The notes below the pieces were generated by a model. It worked only from the letters and a program-made list of their open reading frames with translations, had not been told where the DNA came from and made no database searches. From positions 35,368,321-35,432,320 of the forward strand of contig NC_134851.1 in assembly GCF_965363235.1 (NCBI RefSeq): DNA of 64,000 bases, written 5' to 3'. The translations under genes were made by a program, and so were the position numbers. The stretch is from Mytilus galloprovincialis. Its lineage: Eukaryota > Mollusca > Bivalvia > Mytilida > Mytilidae. Shown one piece after another: positions 44,439 through 55,358 of the stretch; positions within the stretch are counted from its first letter, which is position 1; each line of letters starts with the position of its first letter.

Positions 44439-44879
44439 TAATATGACTAAGTGTAAAACAATTCAAACAGGAAAACCAACGGTCTAATCTATTTAAAAAA
44501 CATTAAACGAGAATATTTATCTAACTACTTATCAATATCCTTAGCGGAAAAAGTACAAACATGTAGTATACCATTTCTGGTTTTTAGGCACACCAACACT
44601 CCTTCTAACATGGTACTGTACAGTGGGATTTCCAGTGACACTAGAACAATAGAAAAGTCACTCTTCTTATGAAAGAGATAGAAAAGGTCTAAGAACAGGA
44701 GAGACATTTTACGCATAAAACCCGATATGCATAGGGATGAATATCTCTCAAAACACAAAACCATTATATAACTTTTATACAACCACTATAAATAAAGTAT
44801 ATGTTAAAGCTAAATGTGTTAATATATGATTTTTAAATTGCCAAACATGCTGTTAATTGAACAACCTATTGTTCAACAT

Positions 44880-44960
44880 AGGGGTGTGTAAAAAACTGCC
44901 ACATTTGACTGCATATTTTTCTTTTTTTTTGAAAAAAATATATATCAAACCTTAATAATG
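44880..44960 (+). repeat. Family G direct repeat, first copy
   Basis: TGTGTAAAAAACTGCCACAT, TTGACTGCATATTTTT, a T-run, then AAAAAAATATATATCAA. The same order occurs at 46688-46755 and, more diverged, at 39904-39955. The repeat holds a T-run followed by an A-run that could pair. Confidence 0.65.
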
Positions 44961-45225
44961 TAGCTTTCTGGGTGTCCAATTTTTAACGTGTTCCGAAATG
45001 TAGTTTCGTCACAAGAATTTTTCAAAGTTGTGTCATTTTGTCTATATGAATGTCGGTAAATTCGTATGATCGAGCACACCGACAAGTATATCGTTGGGAC
45101 AACTCGATATAATGTAATCAATATACGTGAAAGATTACCTAATGTGAAGTTTATCAAAATCATCATAACATAATTGATGAACACATTATGTTTGAACAAC
45201 ATGAGTCTTACAATATAAGATTTAA

Positions 45226-45358
45226 AGGTGCATATCATTTACATTCAACGTTTTTATTGGATTTTTTTTACTACAATGTAACCTCGAGGTTCAACGTTGA
45301 TAGTAAAAAAAAATCCCAGAAATTTTTTGAATGATATTGTAAATGATATGAACCTTCG
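45226..45358. mobile_element. Foldback MITE of about 133 bp
   Basis: AAAGGTGCATATCATTTACA at the left mirrors TGTAAATGATATGAACCTT at the right. Nested inside, GGATTTTTTTTACTA mirrors TAGTAAAAAAAAATCC, around a centre containing ACCTCGAGGT. The whole folds back on itself with small bulges. Confidence 0.75.
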
Positions 45359-46075
45359 AATTCTTATAACATCGGAATAGAAAATATTTGATCCGAATTA
45401 ACCATGCACGTGTGCTACAGAAGATTATGAACTTTTATGATGTACAGGGGGTAAGGGTTTTTCTTAAACAATATTATGATCCCAAATTTGATGAATTTTG
45501 TTGGCAATACTTTAATATACACACTACATACAGCAAAGTATATATTAAATCTCAATGTATTATAATTAGGAAAAATGTTTGACTCGGTAAAAAAAATCTT
45601 CCCCCTCCCCCCGTATTGCATGTAATGGTTTAAACCTAAAGGATTCGCACTAACTGCCTAAAAGGGGTCCGCTCCAGTCTTGAATCAGTGATTTTGTTTA
45701 TCATAAACAAAATATTGTCTCACACTGAAAGGGTCAGCCGGGCAACATGCACAGCCCGGATTGTCAAAACAACTAAGATTTACAAAAACGATTACAAACA
45801 AAAACCATCAGTTGGACAATCTTACCGGAATCTGATTATCTCTACTGATAAATAATGCAACACTAATGACACATTTAAGTTTTGGAATGATTTTATTCAC
45901 AAAGAATGTTTCTCATTGGTATACATTTCTATGCTCTTGTCTTTTCAGAGTTTATATTGGAAATTAAAAATTGCTGCATGAAAGACACTAGCTCCACATT
46001 CCTATGCATATGATTTTATATGTACGAGAATCATTCCATAAAATATCCGTTTGATATCCTTTCAATGCATGACAC

Positions 46076-46419
46076 TGTCTAGTGGTTTTTCTGCCACAAT
46101 TACAAGGAAAACCTGGCTAAACTTGTGCAAAATCAAACACTTGAATCTTACATCGCTATTGATGTTAAGCAATTATTTAAAGGGCCATCCGGAACTGTTG
46201 GGTTTTATGACAGTCTTCCTTCCATACACACCATCGCTGCAAAATAATTTGAACATTCAATTAGATGATTATAATATTATTTGGCAATCCAAAGAGAACC
46301 TGAAAACATCAGACCACAATAAACAGAGACCCCAACAAAAGCCAATTTTACTTTACAATGAAATTGAAAAAGTAGTTAGTTACATGTCAAATCATCTTTT
46401 GGCTGTCGACAAAAAATAA
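46076..46419 (+). pseudogene. Broken exon-like fragment with a paired-amphipathic-helix (PAH)-like core
   Basis: A 122-codon frame (46051-46419) contains LKGHPELLGFMTVFLP, which resembles the conserved core of PAH domains (LLKxHPxLLxxFxxFLP) found in SIN3 and in GON4L/YARP-type nuclear proteins. The sequence just upstream looks more PAH-like in the next frame (ENLAKLVQNQTLESYIAIDV, then KQLFKG), so a one-base frameshift near 46183-46188 appears to split the domain. A possible splice acceptor (AATTACAAG) precedes GAAAACCTGGC at about 46108. The C-terminal half (DDYNIIWQSKENLK and IEKVVSYMSNHLL) is not recognisable. Interpreted as a decayed host exon or retrocopy; the family assignment is a motif-level inference. 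Confidence 0.35.
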
Positions 46420-47899
46420 ATAAAATCTAAATTTCGTAGCATTTTACCACCCCCCCCCCCTTTTTTTAACTGAATTTGTTCAAGGTATGGTGGTATTACC
46501 CCTTTTCAGATTTCAGTATGTCATGTTGTATATCTTTTATAAATTAGATGAATTTCTAGCAAGTTTCTACGATATTCTTTATCATTTGACAAAATACTAT
46601 GCATCTGAATTAAATTGTTTACTTTTTGAAAAAGCGCGCCTTCTTTTACTTTAATTTACTTCCCTTTATTTCACATAGCAACAAATATTAAAAACTGCCA
46701 CATTTGACTGCATATCAATTTTTTTTCCCAAAAAAAATATATGTCAAGCAGCATAATTAACTTTACAAATTGGGAGAAAATCAAGATGTTCCGACTATAG
46801 GTTAGTATTAAAAAAAAAATAATGAAAGGTTGGCATGATTCCAGGTTTGAACCCTGACGACACTTAAAATCGAAAATTCACTTATTTACCTATCATATGA
46901 AGATACGATGATGTGATAAACTTAACAATTAATAATTTACCTGGTGCATTATCATATTCATATTACGTTGACACGTCTCAGTTCGTCTGTGTTAGCTCAT
47001 TTCAAGCTCGTAAACAATGTACACCACTTTCCGCTGTTCTTTACCGATTACCTCTAGTCAGAAGAGCCCACTGTTTACAGGGGCGATAATATTTTGTCAC
47101 CGGTTCACGCACGTACAACATAAAAACAAATTATAAAAGTAGGTAGAAATTTTAAAGTATGTTGGCTTTCAATTTTTTTACGTCAATGTCAACAGGACGG
47201 TTGTAAATATCAAATCTTAGTATTTCAAACAATATTTTCTAGTAATAATGCATTGCCCTCGTTTCAAAGCTTTGTCACTAAATGCATTTTACAGTATTTT
47301 GTTTTCGTATTGTTGTGAGATCATAAAGCACAAGCTAAATAATTCAAAATAGTTTCAGTAGCTCAGTGCGTTTAAAAGTCAAGAATACAAAACTTGACTT
47401 AATACCAAGCATCCATTTGTTATTGCTGTTTCGAAAAGCATTTTCAACAGTGGGGCGTTATTTTGTATAGATTTGTGATCTTGAATTTAAACATACACAT
47501 GTTTCACATATTTTCATATATGTCTTTTTGTTGATACTATCTGAAAATCAAAGGCCTGCGCTATGAAAATATAATACACCAACATCAAATATGAAAACAC
47601 CAACCAGAGGAACCAACTGGATTAGAGACTCATGACTCGGGTCAGCACATTAAGAAATTGAATGGGAATTAAATACTTTTAATCATGCGATTCTCTTTTA
47701 ACCAGAGCAAGTAGTATTTATAATAGTCAAAATATGAAAATAATGTAAAAAAAAATAGTCGCAAGTTGGTTGTTCGTTATAGAATATATGTTCCTGAGGA
47801 GATGACGATGAACATTTTTTAATTGTCGTAATCAAAATGCCGTCCTTTTTTCCTCAAACATGACCTATCAAATTAAATGTACAATTTGGAAATTAGTAT
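46420..47899. other. Non-coding stretch
   Basis: No gene seen. The second full family G copy lies at 46688-46755 (AAAAACTGCCACATTTGACT, GCATATCAATTTTTTTT, AAAAATATATGTCAA). A C-run lies at 46450-46461. Nothing else is recognisable. Confidence 0.5.
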
Positions 47900-48076
47900 G
47901 GCGTTCATTATCACTGGACTAGTATATATTTGTTTAGGGGCCAGCTGAAGGACGCCTCCGGGTGCGGGAATTTCTCGCTACATTGAAGACCTGTTGGTGA
48001 CCCTCTGCTGTTGTTTTTTATTTGGGCGGGTTGTTGTCTCTTTGACACATTCCCCATTTCCATTCTCAATTTTATC
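47900..48076 (-). repeat. Family D interspersed repeat, full length
   Basis: Reverse copy from GCGTTCATTATCACTGGACT through GCCAGCTGAAGGACGCCTCC, GGGTGCGGGAATTTCTCGCT, ACATTGAAGACCTGTTGGTG and GTTGTTGTCTCTTTGACACA to CCATTCTCAATTTTATC. It matches the plus-strand copy at 60019 over its whole length. Several short frames on both strands are incidental. Confidence 0.9.
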
Positions 48077-48286
48077 ACGTGATTTGTACTTGTATGAGCA
48101 ACGCAACGGATGCCACATGCGAGACACGATCGGTTTACTTTTCGGAGCACCTGCGATCACTCACCGTTTTTGTGGGGTACGTTTTGTTTAGTGTTTATAA
48201 AATGTAGTTTTCTATGAAGTTTTTTGTGTTATGATTTGGTTTTCTTTGATGTTTGTTTTTTTAATTTGCCATAGCTTTGTCATATA

Positions 48287-48485
48287 AAAAAGAACATGTG
48301 GTATGCTTGCCAATGAGACAACTGTCCACAAGAGACCAAAATGACACAGACATTAACAACTATAGGTCACCGTACGGCCTTCAACAATGAGCAAATCCCA
48401 TACCGCATAGTCAGCTATAAAAGGCCCTGATAAGACAATGTAAAACAATTCAAACAGGAAAACTAACGGCCTTATTTATATATAA
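48287..48485 (+). repeat. Family A interspersed repeat, best full-length copy
   Basis: AGAACATGTGGTATGCTTGC, CAATGAGACAACTGTCCACA, AGAGACCAAAATGACACAGA, CATTAACAACTATAGGTCAC, CGTACGGCCTTCAACAATGA, CATACCGCATAGTCAGCTAT, AAAAGGCCCTGATAAGACAA and AACTAACGGCCTTATTTATA. This copy can serve as the reference for the others in the window. Confidence 0.9.
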
Positions 48486-49169
48486 AACAAAAATGAACAA
48501 AAAATCAGTTTGTTTATGAATTTTTAGTCTGAATATTCCTCTGGTATCTTTTGTCTTCAATGTATACCTAAACACTGAATATTCTAGGCACATTTTACGT
48601 TAATGAAACTCGTTCAAATTCGTTAACTTCCGTCAAATTACGAATCAATATTCACAACCTTGTTTCAATGATAACGTGACTTGGCAGATCATAAGGTACA
48701 CGTGACATTGACCTGATATGGGGAATCAGAGTAAAACCATAATGACGTGACCTTGACATCGGTTAGCTTACCCCCCAGTGGAGGACTCATTACCTAATTA
48801 TCAAATGTCAAGAGCATGTTAAAACTACTTCAGTCTGGCAATTTACTAGGATTCCGTAATATAATTGCGGTCATACATACTTGACTTAAGTACAAAATAG
48901 TATTGATGGAAAAATGTGTGTTGCAGATAATAAAACAAATAGTGCAGGCCGCCATTTATAAGCGTATCACAAATTTTTCAGATTGTTTCCCGAAAGAAAT
49001 ATTTTAACATTATAGAGTCTAATGATATACTATACTGATTTTCATACACTTTAACAAAATCAAATTCAAATTCATCAAATGTAAATGTTTACTCAGCGGT
49101 TAATATATATATACATATTCAGGAAAGGCAATTAATATATTTACGTGTTTAACAATAACTGTAAAACAA
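48486..49169. other. Non-coding stretch
   Basis: No gene or repeat family recognised. The words CGTGACTTG, ACGTGACATTGACCTG and GACGTGACCTTGACATC near 48675-48765 recur loosely but form no clear unit. Confidence 0.45.
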
Positions 49170-50243
49170 TGTTGTAACAACGTAGTAGTCTGACACTGGA
49201 TCAACGTTGTAACAACATTGAATTCTGATGTTGTAACAACGTTGAAGTCTGACATTGGATCAACATTGTAACATCGTTGAAGTTTGACACGAAATAAACT
49301 TTGAAACAACGTTGAAGTTAGACGTTATAACAACGTTGAAGTCTGACACGAAATAAACGTTGTAACAAGGTTGAAGTCAGACGTTGTAACAACGTTGAAG
49401 TCTGACACTAAATAAACGTTGTAACAAGGTTGAAGTCTGATGTTGTAACAACGTTGAAGTTTGACACTAAATAAACGTTGTAACAAGGTTGAAGTCTGAT
49501 GTTGTAACAACGTTGAAGTTTGACACTAAATAAACGTTGTAACAAGGTTGAAGTCAGACGTTGTAACAACGTTGAAGTCTGACACTAAACAAACGTTGTA
49601 ACAAGGTTGAAGTCTGATGTTGTAACAACGTTGAAGTCTGACACTAAATAAACGTTGTAACAAGGTTGAAGTCTGATGTTGTAACAACGTTGAAGTTTGA
49701 CATTGGAACAACGTTGTAACAAGGTCGAAGTCTGACGTTGTAACAAAGTTGTAACAATGTTGAAGTCTGACGTTGGATCAACCTTGTAACATGGTTGACC
49801 TCTGATGTGGTAACAATGTTGAAGTGTGACATTGGATCAACAATGTAACAACGCTGAAGCCTGACACGAAATAAACGTTGTAACAACGTTGAAGTCTGAC
49901 ACTAACTAAACGTTGTAACAAGGTTGAAGTCTGACGTTGTATTAACGTTGAAGTCAGACACTAACTAAATGTTGTAACAAGGTTGAAGTCAGACTTGTAA
50001 CAACGTTGAAGTCTGACACGAAATAATCGTTGTAACAAGGTTGAAATCAGACGTTATAACAACGTTGAAGTCTGAAACGAACTAAACGTTGTAACAAGGT
50101 TGAAGTCAGACGTTATAACAACGTTGAAGTCTGACACGAAATAAACGTTGAAAAAAAGGTTGAAGTCAGACGTTGTAACAACGTTGAAGTCTGACATGAA
50201 ATAAACGTTGTTACAAAGTTGAAGTCTGACATTGTAAAAACGT
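49170..50243. repeat. 59-bp satellite of about 18 units containing CGTTGTAACAACG palindromes
   Basis: AATAAACGTTGTAACAAGGT or a close variant lies at about 49411, 49470, 49529, 49588 and 49647, an exact 59-bp period. Each unit is bipartite: ACGTTGTAACAAGGTTGAAG then TCTGATGTTGTAACAACGTT then GAAGTCTGACACTAAATA. The half-unit TTGTAACAACGTTGAAGTC suggests that the 59-bp unit arose by doubling of a shorter one. The core GTTGTAACAAC is a perfect odd-length palindrome around one base. Units near both edges are more diverged. Minus-strand frames of 60-80 codons (SDFNVVTT words) are by-products. Confidence 0.95.
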
Positions 50244-51580
50244 TATTCTTTATGAGTGGTCAATTTCCATCCAGATTCCTATATATGTATTAACGTTCAC
50301 GTACATTTTAAACACACGCAGGGCTATTTCGTGCGGAGTTGATGACAACAGGAATGAGTTTCTATGAAGGTAATTAAGTAATTGATAGATCATACTGTTT
50401 TTTACGATGTATCATCCTTCGTCACTGACGGCGGACAACGAGAGAGCACTACACAAGTCTATTAATTCATAAAAGATTAATATTTAGACTTTTTGCACAA
50501 CAATAAATTTAATTCGTGTTTATTAGGTTGCAATGGATTTATGTTTTACTATAAAAAAAATTCCCTTTCACTCCTGTAGACTCTTTTGCAAAACCTTTAT
50601 ATCAGGGCTAGGTTCATTTCCTCCCTTTAATATTCGCCACTGAACGTCTAAACAAACAAGGTACAGTCAATCAAACGCACAGCAAGGTAATGTTAATATT
50701 GAACTCTCTAAACTTTTGCAGAATATTTGCAACGTATTCCCGGTTTTAAGTAAAATAAAATTTACAATAAAATTATTTACTTTGTTTTGGAGATTATTTT
50801 CCGTCTTTGCCGCCATTTGTTAAGACAGTTAATTATCGTTTTTCCCTAAAAGTACTATAACAAAAACAATAAACGAGACAGTGAGAAGAAAAACTCGATA
50901 GATATCAGTGCAATCCTATAGTGTTTGTCTTAAGACACAGATAGATGATTTTTTGATGTAATCTGTCTTTTCATCAAAGCTTAATGCCTTTACTTTTCAG
51001 ATGATTAAAAGAAAGATTACGAGCAAGAAAATTGATCGAAGCTCCGTGTTGGTCTTTTCGGAATGTAAACAAAAACATAGTAGTTTTACGCATGAAAAAA
51101 AAAATATTGTGTAAGCGTCAAGCTGTACAGCAAACCATCAATGCAAGTTAACCGTTAAATACTGGCATATATGTGTGTTACAGTGTTCCAACAGGTCTTC
51201 ATTAATGAAATTACATGTATATATGGTAACAATCTGATGCGCAATATTGTTATTCCCATTCACAGTAAGGCTGGTATTTTCAACTTAGTCATTTTGTTTG
51301 AAATACAAATCATGTGCCCATGCTTTCATGCTTTGCCTTATACGAGTATCTGACAACCTTTCGTTTAATGTTCTGTTCTAATTGTTAAATACATTTCAAA
51401 TTTGAAAGTGTTTCTAATTATGAGAAAACCAGAGAATCCCGAAAGGTAAAAACAGATAGTTGAACGGAACGCTGCATTGTATCAGATCACTGTTGACCCA
51501 TGTTTTAGTGATTCCCTAAATAATGTTTCCTTCAACAGAATACTGATATCAATAGAAACTGATTAATATATAGATATAGA
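50244..51580. other. Non-coding stretch
   Basis: No gene or repeat family recognised. The 60-codon frame at 51171-51353 has no known motif. Confidence 0.45.
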
Positions 51581-51775
51581 ACGATGTGGTGTGAGTGCCA
51601 ATGAGACAACTCTCCATCCAAATAACAATTTATAAAAGTAAACCATTATAGGTCAATGTACGGCCTTCAACACGGAGCCTTGGCTCACACCGAACAACAA
51701 GCTATAAAGGGCCCCAAAATAACTAGTGTAAAACCATTCAAACGGGACAACCAACGGTCTAATCTATTTAAAAAA
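51581..51775 (+). repeat. Family B interspersed repeat, best copy of head and middle
   Basis: GATGTGGTGTGAGTGCCAAT, GAGACAACTCTCCATCCAAA, TAACAATTTATAAAAGTAAA, CCATTATAGGTCAATGTACG, GCCTTCAACACGGAGCCTTG, GCTCACACCGAACAACAAGC, TATAAAGGGCCCCAAAATAA and AACCAACGGTCTAATCTATT. Useful as the local reference. Confidence 0.9.
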
Positions 51776-52118
51776 AATCTTGTACGGAAAAACTTTTTAC
51801 AGCGAGTCAGATATACGGAACAATTGTATGTTCAACGAGACAAATGAGCCAAAATGTACGTTTAAAACAAGACAGACAATAATGCACTGGATATATAAGG
51901 AAAGTTGCATGATTAAAATCATAGATGCTTCAAAAACTACCTGTAACGCTAGACATGTGCATGGACATCCTGGTTGTTCAACGAGTGAGGTATATGGAAA
52001 AAAATTGAACCAATAGTAATATATTCGGAAGGAAAACTGTTTGTGCAGCGAGTCAGATATACGAAACAACTTCATGTTAAATGAATGCATGGGAAACCAA
52101 CATGAACAAATTTACAGA

Positions 52119-52319
52119 TATTGTAAACCAACTTATTTTCGCGGATACTTTATTTCGCATTTAGCCCTTTCTGGTCCATTTCGCAGCGATTAAATTTCAC
52201 GATTTTTAAATTCAATCGATGTAATAAGAAAACAAAGCATCTTAGTTTAAAATGTTCACGACGATTTATCTTTGCGTTAATTTTCTTCTCGCAAAAGTTG
52301 CGAAAAATAATTTGTATAC
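52119..52319. mobile_element. MITE of about 200 bp with TATTTTCGCG-type ends
   Basis: TATTGTAAACCAACTTATTT with TCGCGG at the left is roughly mirrored by GTTGCGAAAAATAATTTGTA at the right. Inner words TTTCGCAGCGATTAAATTTC and TTCTCGCAAAAG add to the mirror. I recall this sequence (TTTATTTCGCATTTAGCCCT) as a recurrent mussel repeat. Confidence 0.6.
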
Positions 52320-52562
52320 ATATATACGGAAAAACTGCATGAACAACGAGACAAATGTATTTGAAAACTGCATTTTCTTTATGACACACATGTCCGGAAT
52401 ACTGCTAACAGAATATATAACAAAACACTTCTTGTACAACAAAACACATATACCAACGATACAAGTATACAAGATAATTGCTCGTACACCGATAGTTGCA
52501 TGGGAAAACTGATTGTACATCGATAGACATGTAACAAACACCTACGTGTAAAAGAAAACTGC

Positions 52563-52970
52563 TTAAGGATGTACTTAGGTGAGGTTAGGTAAAAATTAAG
52601 AAATTAAGAAATTAAAATTGATACTATAAGCCTGTAGAGCATCAATTAAGGATAAAGATAACCTAAAAATATTGATAGGTCATGGACCTCCTTTTCGAGA
52701 TATTTGAGATTTAAAATATGGCGGGAAAAGGCTGACTCAGACTTTTACCTTATATTTGCATTGGTATTATTTGGGTCTCAGAACAAATGAAAGAAAATCA
52801 AGAATCTTCTAAAATTTTGATAAATTACCTTTCATGAGCTATTAAGTCTTATATGAAAAAATAAATGGGTATTATGGGGCAAAATATTTTACATTGTATT
52901 CTATGGAAAAACACCAAGGAGTCCGAACATTTGACACAAATTCCAAAACCTCACATAAGTACATCCTTAA
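52563..52970. mobile_element. MITE of 408 bp with TTAA ends (piggyBac- or Kolobok-type target)
   Basis: TTAAGGATGTACTTAGGTGA with GGTT at the left is mirrored by AACCTCACATAAGTACATCC with TTAA at the right: 20 bp of TIR with one mismatch. A TTAA duplicated at both ends is the hallmark of piggyBac and Kolobok insertions. No coding frame of note, so it would need a transposase supplied from elsewhere. Confidence 0.85.
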
Positions 52971-53205
52971 AAGGCGATAGTAATTATGGGAAATCAGCAG
53001 GTACAGCGAAAAACATGTATAGAAAAACTGCTTGTGCAACAACACATGTGTACAAGTACACTGTTCGATCGTACAACGACCAGTGACAGATGTACGGGAC
53101 AACTGCTGATACAGTGGTAGACAAGTGCCAAAAAAAAAACAACACTTGAACAACAACACATGGGTACAAGAAAACTGTTTAAAAACAATAGTAATTACAG
53201 GAATC

Positions 53206-55358
53206 TTGGTCATATATTGATGTATTTATTCTTCATTGGTGCTTGCAATCGTCGTTGGCTTTTCCCATTAGTTAAAACGGAAGTCACAATGATAATGATA
53301 AAGGTTTGATACTATAAGTCAATACATTAATTCTGTTTATGGGTATTGTAACACAAAACACATCGTCTTTCAAAAATCTAATCGACTTAATCAGAATAAA
53401 TATCTTTAAAATAGCAGACAGCTTGAGAAATGCTAAAATTTGACTTCAAATCTAAACGTTTAGGTTTTATTTTCGACACCAAATTATAAATCGTTCAAGA
53501 GTACAGAACACTTGAATGTTAGTTTAATTAATTTTGGTGGTGTTTTTAAATTTTGTTCTGTGATTTGGCGTTTAATTTTGATTAATGGGAATTTAACAAC
53601 CATAGGGATGATTTTCGTAGAGGATTAATGCATTTTCCAAACAGTAAAATAGCCTTTTTATTATATCGAGAAAACATGAACATTGAAGAGAACCGCTTGA
53701 ATGATATGAATTTATTTATTTGGTTCATTCAATAGAATTACAAATCAACATTGATTTCAGTAAAGATGTACAACTCATGTCATAATGGGTTTATTGTTTT
53801 TTTCTAAATTTACAGTTACATAAATAAGTTTTGTACGGGTACAACCAAACTTCAAAACCAAATCTGTACATTTAAGAAATAATTGATACAAGCTATATTT
53901 TATTGTAGTTTTAACATGGGTAGGCATTATATTAGTGATTATTTTTGCACGAGCGATATTGATAGCATGCATCAATTATTTCGATTCTGATAAGGTCAAT
54001 TAAGGTCATTTCTATGATCGATGTATTTATCTGTTTAGGTGTAGAGCATTTTAGCAGGTTAATCCATGGACCGCCTTGGTTTTTGTTTGTTTACAAGAAA
54101 ACGACTGGCAATGTGGATTTTTCAGAGGGAGGGGTTTTGAACAGCCATCATGAGCTTTGTCGTATCTAGGTCAAATATGTCAATCGCGAATTGGTACACA
54201 CTATTAAATATTGTAAACATAACAAATGTATAAGGTGTTAAAAATGCATGTTAATTTGATAAAAAAATTCCCACCAACACTAACACGTAGCGTCTTTTGG
54301 GTATGCAGGGTATAAACATGTACATGTATATTCAGTTTCCATTCAGTATAGCAATGCAAATTTCATCGACAGAAATTAACACTGTGAAATGTTGAAGACT
54401 TCTAAACAAGTAGATTTCGTACCTACATAAATTTCAAAATCAGTCAAACGAACAATTACAATTTGAGTATACCGATGTTCTGTAAAACATACTGTATATG
54501 TTGACTTTTAGGTGTCGTGTGGGTTGGTGTTTTTGTGTGTGCGTGTGTGTGTGTGTCCTTTTATTTTTTATTAACACATATTGTTGACTAGCATTACGAT
54601 GGGGAACTTTAAAAAGTTTTGCTCCCTTAAGTAGATAATAAACAGGTTATTTCTTGAATTAAAAATGAGACGACAAACCCATAAGCAATCAGTATATCAA
54701 CATGTTTGTCTCTTGTGTAAATGTTTCTGTGTTGATTTTGCAGCATCAGTGATATTAGGTTAATATAAACGTCTATATTTTTCTCTTTCATTTCATTTTT
54801 GTTCTCCATTTTGTATTTTTTGCCCAACATGTATTCTCTTTTCTGTAAATTCTATCCATCAATTCCAATTTAACAGTTAAAAACTTGATTAAAATCTCCG
54901 CGATGCCTTTTAAAGCAGGTTTGATTAAAATATTTGATATAAAATCTAGAGGGACAGAAATGAGCATTCTAAAATTTCATTGACTTTTCTAATAGCTTTA
55001 TTTGCATAATATACGGGACAATATACGTTAATAATTAACTAAGCATTCAAATGCTGCATCATTTTATTACTATAGTATCGCTTTTGTATCATAATATTAA
55101 CCGTTGAAATTACTATTTGTTGCAATTTCTTAGTAAATTAAATGTTATTGTCTATCATTCTTTTCCTCTCTACTTTGTTAATTAGTGTAGAATAGCTTTT
55201 GAAACATTTGAAGTTATTTAATTTATAGCACGTGCTAATAAGCGACTATAGTATTATATTAGTACACTTTCATGTCACTAGTTCTTCTAAAATGAGGGAG
55301 TCTAACCGAGGATCGCTGTCATTTTAAGTTTTAGTAAACTATATTATTTTTTTAAATA
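53206..55358. other. Non-coding stretch
   Basis: No gene or repeat family recognised. A GT-rich microsatellite lies at about 54533-54557. The frames at 53775-53975 and 54627-54830 (minus) carry no known motif. Confidence 0.5.

Larger units (their letters stand above)
42866..44515 (+). repeat. Family B interspersed repeat split by an inserted element
   Basis: The first part (42866-43008) has AAGAAGATATGGTACGAGTG, AACCATTATAGAAAATATGG, CCTTCAACACAAAGCCTGTG and ATTATAAAGGGTCCTAATA. The second part (44439-44515) resumes exactly where it stopped, with TAATATGACTAAGTGTAAAA, CAATTCAAACAGGAAAACC and AACGGTCTAATCTATTTAAA. The intervening 1,430 bp is a separate element. Confidence 0.9.
44516..46050. 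other. Non-coding stretch with short repeats
   Basis: Contains a family G piece at 44880-44960 and a foldback element at 45226-45358. A partial family E copy lies at 45640-45700 (CTGCCTAAAAGGGGTCCGCT, CCAGTCTTGAATCAGTGATT). The frames at 44525-44782, 44945-45238 and 45388-45582 are not recognisable. Confidence 0.5.
51776..53205 (+). repeat. Old, degraded tandem array of about 30-40-bp units, with two later insertions
   Basis: Variants of the word group ATACGGAAAAACTGCNTGNA followed by CAACGAGACA recur irregularly: near 51783, 51815, 52027, 52050, 52325, 52380, 52500, 52550, 53028, 53095 and 53170 (for example GAAAACTGTTTGTGCAGCGA, GGAAAAACTGCATGAACAAC, GAAAAACTGCTTGTGCAACA). The period is blurred, implying great age. 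The short element 52119-52319 and the TTAA element 52563-52970 interrupt it. Frames of 60-110 codons here are not credible proteins. Confidence 0.6.

Noticed and set aside
49100-49886. Minus-strand frames rich in SDFNVVTT as a repeat protein
   Set aside because: They are translations of the 59-bp satellite; frames are broken wherever the unit length varies.
54533-54557. GT-rich run as a regulatory element
   Set aside because: It is an ordinary short dinucleotide microsatellite without a nearby gene.
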